A stretch of 64,000 nucleotides of DNA from a virus. Position 1 is the first letter of the stretch, and each line of letters begins with the position of its first letter. The position numbers and the translations under genes were made by a program. The notes beneath the pieces were generated by a model. The model was given only the letters and a program-made list of their open reading frames with translations. It was not told the origin of the DNA and searched no databases. Shown here one piece after another: positions 1 through 8,095 of the stretch. Location of the stretch: positions 1 to 64,000 of IMG/VR virus record IMGVR_UViG_3300043775_000777, one strand, 5' to 3'.

Positions 1-1
1 A

Positions 2-2668
2 TATCAAGATGGTGGAGAATATGGTATGCCTCTGGGTACCGGAGTCTCTCAGAACTTTATTGGTAACAGAGATGAATTCAAAGTAGGTGGTATACCTGAA
101 TTACCATTAAGAGATAATCAAGTCAACTATGATGCATATGTAAACAGGTTTGAGCCTAAGACAAGAATGCAAGATGGTGGAGAACAAGATGCAATGAGTG
201 CTATGATGAAAGCAAGACTTGCTTATGCTAATGAATTTGGTAATCCTGCAGCTCAAAGAATGATTAATCTTCCTGATAATCCATATCAATTTGATGATGG
301 AAATACAGGTACTCATTACATGGCAAGTATGGATAACTATGCTGTACCACAAATACAAGATATAAATGGTCAGTTGATGTTAGGAGACTATGGTCCAGAA
401 TCAAATGAAGCCATAAGATTTGATACAGATGATGATGCTAATTATTTTGCAGAACATTATAAAGATGTTTCTCCAGGTTTTATAGAAGCAGAGCTTACAG
501 ATGATGAAATAGAAGAGTATAGAAAAGGTGGATACATAGTAGAAGATATTTCTATACCTTCATTAAACCAATATGATAAAGGTGGTAGATTTAAAAGAAG
601 AAAAAAGAAACAAGAGGAACAAGAACAGCTAGAGTACAGACCACCTGTAGAAGTTAATGATGAAATGTATGAGTCAGTAACTCCTTTTCCGGAAGCACCA
701 GAAGAATTTAAACAAGGTGTAGGTAACATTAAAGAGATTGAAAAAAAAGCACAAGCTCCGGACTGGTTAAAGTTTTCTAATGAGTATGAAAAGAAAAACT
801 CTAAGCAAGCATTCATTGATGAAAAGAAAAAAGAATATCTTAAAGGAACTAATCAAGGATTGCTTAAAGCTCAGGGTTATAATATGGAAAACTTTCCAGA
901 AGATGTAGAAAGAAACTTTGAGAAAGCATATGACTATAAAAAGAATAGTTTTATAGTTAAGAAACTTGGCAAGAAAGAAAAGTTTTCTCCAAACAGAAGA
1001 GGTGAATGGGTTGATGAGTTAAGTAAAAAAGAAAAAGAAATTGTAGCTAACTCTAAGTATGAAAGCAAACTACAACCAAGTTATTGGTCTAGAACTTTAG
1101 CAGGACTGCAAGAACTTTACGGAGATGTTTATGCACCCGGTGTATCTAGCAGAATACCTATAGCAGGCTTAACTAAAAAAGAACAAAAAGACATTCAAAA
1201 TTCTAAGCTAGGAGCATTTGAAACATTAGCAGGATGGGATGCTCTAGGTGCTGTTGCGGCAAATGCATTAGAAAAATCTGGTAACTCTGGTTATGGTGCA
1301 AGTTATAGACAATCTCCAGGAATATTATCAGGAGAAAAAATGGCAGGTGTTACAGATGAACATGCTATGACATTAAATCTTTTGAATTATACTTTACCAT
1401 ACGATATAGCTGCAGCTGCACCATCAATAATTAAAGGAGTAGGTAATGTAGCTAATGTAACTAAAACAGTAGGTAAAAATCTTATACAAGCTTCCCCTCT
1501 AAAAAAGGCATACAAATATAATCCATGGGCATTTAAAGCTGATAAAGAAGCGGCATACAGAATGCTTGGTGGTAAAGAAGGATATTTAGATGCAGTTGAG
1601 TCAGGTCTTTTAAGACCCAATCAGAAAACTGGAAGATATGATGCTACATTTTATAATGTAGGAGAACCTTTAGATAGATATAAAGCAGGGTATGATACAC
1701 AGTATATGGCTGAAGTACCTTTATCAAATGAGAAAATATATCCAAGATATGAAGGTGCTGATGATTATAGGATATCAGAAGAAATAGGTGCTGAAGCATT
1801 TGACACTAGAGTTCCTAAAGGACATGTGGGTATATATGAACCTGGTGTAAATTTATATAAAGAACATTGGTTACAAGGATATAAGAAAGTTAAACCACCT
1901 AAAGCAACTAAAAAATTAGAAGTTGTTCCTAGTGAAGAAGAATTAATAGATCTTTGGAGAATACAAGAAAAAGGTGACAGACCAATGGCGGAACTTGCTG
2001 CAGAAGGTAAATTGGGACCAATGTTTAAAAATGAAAAAGCTATTCAACATTTTAAAGATAGAGAAAAATATTTTGGACAATGGTTTACAAAAGACAAAGC
2101 AGATTTAGATTGGTACAAAACAGATAGAGAGTTTAAAGATCCAGAAATCATAAACCTAAAAGTTCCTAAAAGCAAACTTGAAGAGTTTCAAAATTATGAT
2201 AAAACATTAAGCAGGGCTTCAGATAGAGAGTTTGTAATTCCTCAGGAAGAACAAGGTTTATACAAAGTAAGTGAAACACCGAAAGAATTACCTGGTTCAA
2301 GTAATAAATCTTTTATGGGTAAAGTAAAAGATTATTTTGATAGACCTCCGGGACCATTAATGCTTGGTATGTCTAAAGGAGCTGTGTTTACTAAAGAAAT
2401 AAAAAACCCAGATTACTTCCTAGACTTAATGAAGATAAACAAGTACAGTGCAAAAAATAAAAAATATTTTGAAGATCTTATAGCTACTGTTAAGAGACAA
2501 GGCAATGTAGCAAGTGAAAGACAATATGATGAGTTGCAAAGACTTAAGACCGGAGACATGAACTATGGTAAGAAAGGTTTTGCCAAAGGAGGTATTGTAT
2601 CTGAGTTATCTAATAAAGAAATAAAAGATCTTGTAGCACAAGGTTATATAGTAAAAGATGTAGACTAA
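2..2668 (+). CDS. Large virion-associated protein of the crAss-like cargo block, 5'-partial
   Basis: The frame is open to the left edge: codons before the ATG at 26 read YQDGGEYG, the same motif style as the rest of the protein, so the gene almost certainly starts outside the window. About 889 residues are visible. It is rich in short GG motifs (QDGGE, RKGGY, DKGGR, AKGGI). The pattern L-x-x-x-E-I followed by GYIV-x-D occurs twice, near 500-550 and at the C-terminus. A lysine-rich stretch follows the first copy. Around 1950-2250, WRIQ, QWFTKDKA and SDREFVIP are spaced like the R, S/T and E motifs of ADP-ribosyltransferases, but this is weak. It heads a run of co-directional giant genes ending in the RNA polymerase, so an internal or ejected virion role is inferred. 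No whole-length family was recognised. Confidence 0.8.
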   Translation, partial: YQDGGEYGMPLGTGVSQNFIGNRDEFKVGGIPELPLRDNQVNYDAYVNRFEPKTRMQDGGEQDAMSAMMKARLAYANEFGNPAAQRMINLPDNPYQFDDGNTGTHYMASMDNYAVPQIQDINGQLMLGDYGPESNEAIRFDTDDDANYFAEHYKDVSPGFIEAELTDDEIEEYRKGGYIVEDISIPSLNQYDKGGRFKRRKKKQEEQEQLEYRPPVEVNDEMYESVTPFPEAPEEFKQGVGNIKEIEKKAQAPDWLKFSNEYEKKNSKQAFIDEKKKEYLKGTNQGLLKAQGYNMENFPEDVERNFEKAYDYKKNSFIVKKLGKKEKFSPNRRGEWVDELSKKEKEIVANSKYESKLQPSYWSRTLAGLQELYGDVYAPGVSSRIPIAGLTKKEQKDIQNSKLGAFETLAGWDALGAVAANALEKSGNSGYGASYRQSPGILSGEKMAGVTDEHAMTLNLLNYTLPYDIAAAAPSIIKGVGNVANVTKTVGKNLIQASPLKKAYKYNPWAFKADKEAAYRMLGGKEGYLDAVESGLLRPNQKTGRYDATFYNVGEPLDRYKAGYDTQYMAEVPLSNEKIYPRYEGADDYRISEEIGAEAFDTRVPKGHVGIYEPGVNLYKEHWLQGYKKVKPPKATKKLEVVPSEEELIDLWRIQEKGDRPMAELAAEGKLGPMFKNEKAIQHFKDREKYFGQWFTKDKADLDWYKTDREFKDPEIINLKVPKSKLEEFQNYDKTLSRASDREFVIPQEEQGLYKVSETPKELPGSSNKSFMGKVKDYFDRPPGPLMLGMSKGAVFTKEIKNPDYFLDLMKINKYSAKNKKYFEDLIATVKRQGNVASERQYDELQRLKTGDMNYGKKGFAKGGIVSELSNKEIKDLVAQGYIVKDVD

Positions 2669-2682
2669 ACTTTATAAGTTTA
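2666..2682 (+). repeat. AT-rich palindrome at a stop codon, copy 1
   Basis: TAAACTTTATAAGTTTA is a perfect 7-bp inverted repeat with a 3-nt centre that begins on the TAA stop codon of the preceding gene. Position 8031 has a copy identical at 16 of 17 bases, also starting on a stop codon. These are the only two sizeable gaps inside the plus-strand block. It could be a weak terminator, an RNA-processing site or part of a promoter. No T-run follows. Confidence 0.4.
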
Positions 2683-2726
2683 GCCATTAATTTAAAATTT
2701 AGTATATTTAATATATATCTTAGCAC

Positions 2727-5700
2727 ATGAAGAAAAAAGTAAGAATATATAAGTCTCCAGATGGAAACGGAAAGTATATCAATAAGACTGCACAGTTCTT
2801 AGAAAGAATGGACTATGGTGGTCAACCAAGTGTTGATGAATTAGGTTATCCAGGAGCTGTCCAAGAAACACAAGCGGATCCTGCAGATGAGTTAACTCAA
2901 GTAGTTCTTAAAGACATAAATGATAACTTACCATATGAAGCATCAGTAGCAAAACTTGTTAATGCTTATGACTTAGATCCGGCTGTGGCAAATCAGTTTG
3001 TTCAACAAATATATGCTACTGTAGAATCTCAAGTTGATAAAGAAAAATCTGATGAAACAGAAGCGGAAGAAGAAGCAGAACCAAAAGAAGTAGAAGAAAT
3101 AGGTAATGAAATAGTAAGAGAGAAAAAATCTATGAGTAAAATCAGAGGTAATGCTGATCTTGCTATGGAGGATAGTGGTGAAGATGATGAAGGTTTAGGT
3201 GATGAAGACATGCTGAAGTATGGAGGTATGCCAAGAAAAGATGACGGAGGAGAAGCTGATTATGTTGAAGCAATGAATAATGACCAAACTAGTTGGCCAG
3301 CATCTGAAACTCCTATAGTCATGCCAGATGTATCTGAGTATATACCCTTTGATATGAGTGATTACTTAAGTAATGATGCAGCAGCAATAGCTTGGTCAGA
3401 ACCTACAGATGAAGATATGTCAGTTTCAGAAGATGAATCTGATTATACTGAACCTGTAGTTAATCCTGAAGAATTCAGAATGGGTGGTTTTAAAACTAAG
3501 AAGGGATATGTTAACTCTATTCTTAAATTAGTTAAGAAAGCAAATGGTGGTGACACTGAAGAACAAGACATAAAAGCATCTGATGCAGATCCAAGAGGTG
3601 ATGACTTAAGAAAGAATAGACTTGATGCTTTTGTAGGTGCTGTAAAAAGAGAAGGTAATGCATCAATTGCAAAACAAAAAGCTGAAGAACAGTTTGAAGA
3701 AATGCAAGCCATGCATAACCAAATGATGCAGAATCCAAATCTTCAAAACTTTATACCTGAAGATTATGGTCAAGACTATATGCAGTTTGGTGGTCAGAGA
3801 AGAGCTATGCGTCAACTTAATAGAGCTATGAGAAGAATGCCGGTATTTCCTGGTATGTATGGACCTGTTACTAAATTTGATGTAAGAAGATCTGGTATAT
3901 TTGGTAGACCAAAAGAATACTCTATTGAGTTTGGTCAAAGTCCATTAATGCAATTAGCCGGTAATCCATTTTTATCTCAAGCATATGGTTATGGATACAG
4001 TAAGAAAAAAACTAAAACCCCGGGTAGATTAATTACAGAAACTGTAAGAAACACAGTTAATAATAAATCTACTAAAGATGTAGCTAATGCAACAGGTTCT
4101 GAAGCTGCTAGTAAGTCAGTTAACTGGGATATGGATAATAATACCATTCCTGATGTGATTCAGAAAAATCCTATTCAACCAAAAAAAACTATATTTGATA
4201 GTTGGGTAACTGATCCAAATGCAACAGCTCCGCAACAATTGGCACCAGGTAGCGGTGTATTATTAAATAATTCCATTACACCAAATACTACAGCTTTTAC
4301 AAAGGTAAAAGGACAAACTATGCCTCCTGTATATGATGCATCCCGTATAGCATTCATGAACAAAAATAAAAAGCAACAAGGAGGATTAGTAAACAATCCT
4401 ATGCCTGATCAGTTTGGTAATCTTCAACAGTTTGTATATGGTGGTCTAGATCAATCTGACATAGATGATGTATATTCAAAAGATGTAACAGATCCTTATT
4501 TCCAATATGGCGGTTTAACCAAATATGTAGGAGATGAAGAAGGAAGTGAAACAGATGAAAATACAGATCAATATGAAGACTATAGAAAAAGAGTAGGTGA
4601 TAAACTAGGTATGTCTTTAAGAGATGATCTATCTGCTAAAGAACTATTTGAAATGGGTAATAAAGCAGGTGTAGGTTTTGGTAATACTCCTGCTACTACA
4701 CAAAAGAAAACTACAACTACACAGACTCAACAATATAATCCGTATGCTTCAGCTTATGGGTATAAACCTCAAAGTTTATTTCAAACATATTTTCCAGCAA
4801 ACTTTCCTCAGAGACATCAGTATTTAAAAAAGACTAAAGGAGCCTATAATAAAAATACTGGAGAGATGTTTAAAGGTATACCAGGATTTAATCCGTATGC
4901 TCAAGTTCAAAACATTACAGGAAAAGGAAGAAGATTTAGTGTAACATACAATACTAATCCTACTGGAAAACCTGAAGATAGAAAGTTAGCATTTGCAACA
5001 CCAGGGTCTCAACAGGAACAACAAAAGCAACAAGGTATTGCTAATAAATCTACACAACCTAAAGCAGGCTTTTCAAATACAGCAGGTTTATCTAATAAAG
5101 CTCAAAGACAGATCCGTCAAGGTGAAAGAGAGATGATGAGAAATGAAAGAAAAGTTGCTAGAAATCCTGAAGGTAAAGTTCCATTTATGTTAAATGCTCC
5201 TGGAAAAGTAAATCAAGCAGGACCAACACAAAAACAATATGGTGGTGTTATGGAACCATATTTACCTATAGCATTATACGGAACAGAGTCTCCGGTATCT
5301 ATGGCTGATAGTCCTGTTAATAATGATCTTAGAATGCCTACTAAAAGTTCTAAAGATGTTGGTCAACAGATGATGATGGACAGTAGAAAGAAACTAGAAG
5401 GAGAAGCTAACTATATGCCTGATGAATACACTGAAGATTATAAAGTTAAAAGTAAATGGCTTGGTGATAGACAAGGAGCCCTACTAAGTGCAAATGCTAA
5501 AATAGAAGGATTAGCAGGTGGTATAAATAGATTCAGAAATAGAAATGCTGAAGCTATGATGTATGCTAATACTACAGCTGATAATAACTATACTTCTGAT
5601 CCTAGTACAGATTCTGGTGATTATGATATTAATACAGGTCTTTATAGACCAGATAAACAAGGTCAAACATGGGGAAGCAGATCTGCACAATATGGAGGAA

Positions 5701-5798
5701 CAAGTAATTATTCTGAAGGTGATGAAGTTGAAATGACTGAAGAAGAATTAGAACAATTCCTAGCAAATGGTGGAGAAGTAGAATACTTAAATTATTAA
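2727..5798 (+). CDS. Large GG-motif protein of the cargo block (1,023 aa)
   Basis: No family recognised. The protein is low in hydrophobic segments and has about twelve short motifs of the form aromatic or hydrophobic residue, then GG (MDYGGQP, KYGGMP, RMGGF, QFGGQ, VYGGLD, QYGGLT, QYGGVM, QYGGTS). These are spread through otherwise acidic, Gln/Asn/Thr-rich and probably disordered sequence. The C-terminus has a variant of the motif seen in the upstream gene (MTEEELEQF then NGGEVEYL). An ordered-looking segment lies near 3,780-3,970 (residues about 350-415). It starts with ATG after an AT-rich 58-nt gap without a Shine-Dalgarno sequence and ends 3 nt before the next gene. Position and composition suggest a virion-internal protein or scaffold. 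The GG motifs could be docking or protease-processing sites. Confidence 0.8.
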   Translation: MKKKVRIYKSPDGNGKYINKTAQFLERMDYGGQPSVDELGYPGAVQETQADPADELTQVVLKDINDNLPYEASVAKLVNAYDLDPAVANQFVQQIYATVESQVDKEKSDETEAEEEAEPKEVEEIGNEIVREKKSMSKIRGNADLAMEDSGEDDEGLGDEDMLKYGGMPRKDDGGEADYVEAMNNDQTSWPASETPIVMPDVSEYIPFDMSDYLSNDAAAIAWSEPTDEDMSVSEDESDYTEPVVNPEEFRMGGFKTKKGYVNSILKLVKKANGGDTEEQDIKASDADPRGDDLRKNRLDAFVGAVKREGNASIAKQKAEEQFEEMQAMHNQMMQNPNLQNFIPEDYGQDYMQFGGQRRAMRQLNRAMRRMPVFPGMYGPVTKFDVRRSGIFGRPKEYSIEFGQSPLMQLAGNPFLSQAYGYGYSKKKTKTPGRLITETVRNTVNNKSTKDVANATGSEAASKSVNWDMDNNTIPDVIQKNPIQPKKTIFDSWVTDPNATAPQQLAPGSGVLLNNSITPNTTAFTKVKGQTMPPVYDASRIAFMNKNKKQQGGLVNNPMPDQFGNLQQFVYGGLDQSDIDDVYSKDVTDPYFQYGGLTKYVGDEEGSETDENTDQYEDYRKRVGDKLGMSLRDDLSAKELFEMGNKAGVGFGNTPATTQKKTTTTQTQQYNPYASAYGYKPQSLFQTYFPANFPQRHQYLKKTKGAYNKNTGEMFKGIPGFNPYAQVQNITGKGRRFSVTYNTNPTGKPEDRKLAFATPGSQQEQQKQQGIANKSTQPKAGFSNTAGLSNKAQRQIRQGEREMMRNERKVARNPEGKVPFMLNAPGKVNQAGPTQKQYGGVMEPYLPIALYGTESPVSMADSPVNNDLRMPTKSSKDVGQQMMMDSRKKLEGEANYMPDEYTEDYKVKSKWLGDRQGALLSANAKIEGLAGGINRFRNRNAEAMMYANTTADNNYTSDPSTDSGDYDINTGLYRPDKQGQTWGSRSAQYGGTSNYSEGDEVEMTEEELEQFLANGGEVEYLNY

Positions 5799-5801
5799 CC
5801 A

Positions 5802-8033
5802 ATGAGAGTTAAAATAAAAAGATTACCGCAAGCAAGAACTGGATACCAAGTTCAAGGAGCTTTAGTAAATGATGTACCTGCAATGGGTGGGGTTGACTAT
5901 AATGCATATATAGGACAAGAAAGACCTAAAGTTGGAAACACTATCAGTAAAGTACCAAGAAGCAAAGCTAATCTAGAAGCTGAAGGTGGGGAAACTGTAA
6001 TAGGAAATATTGATGGAAGTGGTATGCCGTCATTCTATACTATTACAGGACCAAGACATTCTGATGGTGGTGTACCACTTAATCTTCCGGATGACAGTTT
6101 CATCTATAGTGACACACAGTCAATGAAGATAACTGACCCTACTATTCTTAAGATGTTTAATAAACCAGTTAAGAAAGGCGGATACACTCCGGCAGAGTTA
6201 TCAAAACCATATGACCTAAATAAATTTAGAAAGATACTTCAAGATCCTGAGTCAGATGAAATAGCAAGAAACACAGCTGAGTTAATGATTAAGAACTATA
6301 CTATTAAGTTAGGAGCATTAGCATTAGCACAGGAAGCTAAGAAAGGATTCCCTCAAGGAATTCCTGAAGTTGCAAAACCATATATGGATGCTAATAATAT
6401 TAGCCCAGAACAGATTATGCCTGAACTTGCTGCACAAAAACAACAAGCACAAGAACAAGCTCCAGAAGATGCAGGTCAAGAACCTAACATAGAACCACAG
6501 GCTGAAGAAGATATGGCTGTGATGAATCCTGGAATGTCTGCTGATCAAATGGGTATGCCTCAACAAGATATGATGATGCAGATGGGTGGTATGTTAGAAC
6601 AAGACTATATGTTTCCATACCATCCTACTGAAATGGCTTATGGTGGATATCTTCCTAAAGCTCCAGACGGAGTTACTGTAGAAGGTATTGGAGCTTCTAA
6701 AGTTACTAAGGCTCCAACAGATGAAGGATGGAAACAAGGTAAAGTGGCAGGTGCCGGATCAAAAGCACAAGGTTATTATAGAAGTAGTAGAGGGCAAGGA
6801 GAAAAAGTATCATGGCATTCTGGTAAAGGTAATGCATCAGAAGCATCAGTAGCATCAGGTGTTTGTAAAAAAATCGCTAAATCTGGAGATATTGAAGATG
6901 CTATATTAGGAGCATTTCCTGCTTATCTTAAAGGAAAAAGAAAAGGTGATCCTGGTTATGAAGAAGCAATGCAAGCAGCTGTTGCAAGATTATCTGCTAA
7001 TCCTTTGTATGCAGATTGTATTAAAAAAGCAAATGAAAAATTTGAAAAGAAAGAAGCGGTATATCTAGAACCAGAAGACACAGGCATTGATGAGTGTGAA
7101 TGTACTGATGAAGCTACAATGGAAAAATACACTGTAGGAAAAGATGAAAACGGTAACTGTCTTCCATGTACTTCTACAAAGAAAAGATGTGAATGTCCTG
7201 ATGGATCTGATCCTGGTATGGATGAGGATGGTAATTGTAATGATTGTGAAACTGAAGAAGAAGAAGGTGCTATCACAACACCACCAAAACCAGAAGCTCA
7301 ATGGTGGTTACAAGATACTGTAAATACTATGGGTGCATTTGGTGAACTAATGGGTACTAAAAAATATATGCCTTGGGAAGCAAGAGTTGATCTTGAAGAA
7401 CCAAGACCTACATTCTTAGATCCTAGTAGAGAGCTAGCTAAACAATCTGAGGACGCTAACATTGCTGCACAAGCTAGTGCCCAATTTGCCGGACCACAAG
7501 CTTTAGGTGCTAGACTTTCTGCAATACAAGGACAAGGAGCTGCTGCTGCTGCAAATACCTTATCTAACATTAACAATCAGAATGTCAATATTGCTAATCA
7601 GTTTGAAGCTAATCAAGTTGGTATAAGAAACCAAGAAAATATGCTTAATCAAGCAATGAATGCTAGAGTGTATGATAAAAACACTATTGCTAATCAACAG
7701 TTTGATAATGCTATCAGACAAGGTAGAGCTAACTTAAGACAAGCATATAACACAGCCGTTACTAATAAGTGGAAGACAGATGCATTGAATCAGTTATATC
7801 CTAACTATCAAACTCTTGCTGGCCCTGGAGGTAAAGTAATTTATACTCCAACTGAGAAACAACTTACTCCTGAAAAACCAGGAGCAACTGAAGCAGAATA
7901 CTACAAAGATTTGTTAGCAGCTGGATTGAAAGAAGATGTAGCAGGTAAATTAGTAATAGATAAGTTTAAGTCTAAAAAAGGCGGAAATGTTCAAAGAGGT
8001 TACATATATACTGATTGGCCAATCTTCCTATAA
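5802..8033 (+). CDS. Conserved crAss-like cargo-block protein with Cys-rich insert (743 aa)
   Basis: The N-terminal 200 residues look like a folded conserved domain: AEGGETVIG, GPRHSDGGVP and LPDDSFIYSDTQ follow each other closely. I recall a similar segment from virion proteins of crAss-like phages, but cannot verify this. GG motifs recur (VKKGGY, QMGGM, AYGGY, KKGGN). Residues about 428-485 hold a duplicated cysteine unit, CEC-x-D then G-x-D-E-D/N-G-N-C-x-x-C, that could bind metal or form disulfides. The C-terminal third is Ala/Asn/Gln-rich and probably helical or coiled. The ATG lies 3 nt after the previous stop, and the end is followed by a 62-nt AT-rich gap. Confidence 0.8.
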   Translation: MRVKIKRLPQARTGYQVQGALVNDVPAMGGVDYNAYIGQERPKVGNTISKVPRSKANLEAEGGETVIGNIDGSGMPSFYTITGPRHSDGGVPLNLPDDSFIYSDTQSMKITDPTILKMFNKPVKKGGYTPAELSKPYDLNKFRKILQDPESDEIARNTAELMIKNYTIKLGALALAQEAKKGFPQGIPEVAKPYMDANNISPEQIMPELAAQKQQAQEQAPEDAGQEPNIEPQAEEDMAVMNPGMSADQMGMPQQDMMMQMGGMLEQDYMFPYHPTEMAYGGYLPKAPDGVTVEGIGASKVTKAPTDEGWKQGKVAGAGSKAQGYYRSSRGQGEKVSWHSGKGNASEASVASGVCKKIAKSGDIEDAILGAFPAYLKGKRKGDPGYEEAMQAAVARLSANPLYADCIKKANEKFEKKEAVYLEPEDTGIDECECTDEATMEKYTVGKDENGNCLPCTSTKKRCECPDGSDPGMDEDGNCNDCETEEEEGAITTPPKPEAQWWLQDTVNTMGAFGELMGTKKYMPWEARVDLEEPRPTFLDPSRELAKQSEDANIAAQASAQFAGPQALGARLSAIQGQGAAAAANTLSNINNQNVNIANQFEANQVGIRNQENMLNQAMNARVYDKNTIANQQFDNAIRQGRANLRQAYNTAVTNKWKTDALNQLYPNYQTLAGPGGKVIYTPTEKQLTPEKPGATEAEYYKDLLAAGLKEDVAGKLVIDKFKSKKGGNVQRGYIYTDWPIFL

Positions 8034-8047
8034 ACTTTATATGTTTA
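8031..8047 (+). repeat. AT-rich palindrome at a stop codon, copy 2
   Basis: TAAACTTTATATGTTTA starts on the TAA of the preceding gene and matches the element at 2666 at 16 of 17 positions. It lies in the 62-nt spacer before the next large gene, within further A/T-rich sequence. The two copies may mark internal transcript ends or late promoters of this operon. Confidence 0.4.
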
Positions 8048-8095
8048 TTAAACTTAAAAAATTTTAATAGTTTTACAATATAGATAAAAAACATT

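Noticed and set aside
26-28. ATG at 26 as the start of the first gene
   Set aside because: The frame stays open to the window edge and the codons before it (QDGGEYG) match the protein's own motif style, so the gene is taken as 5'-truncated.
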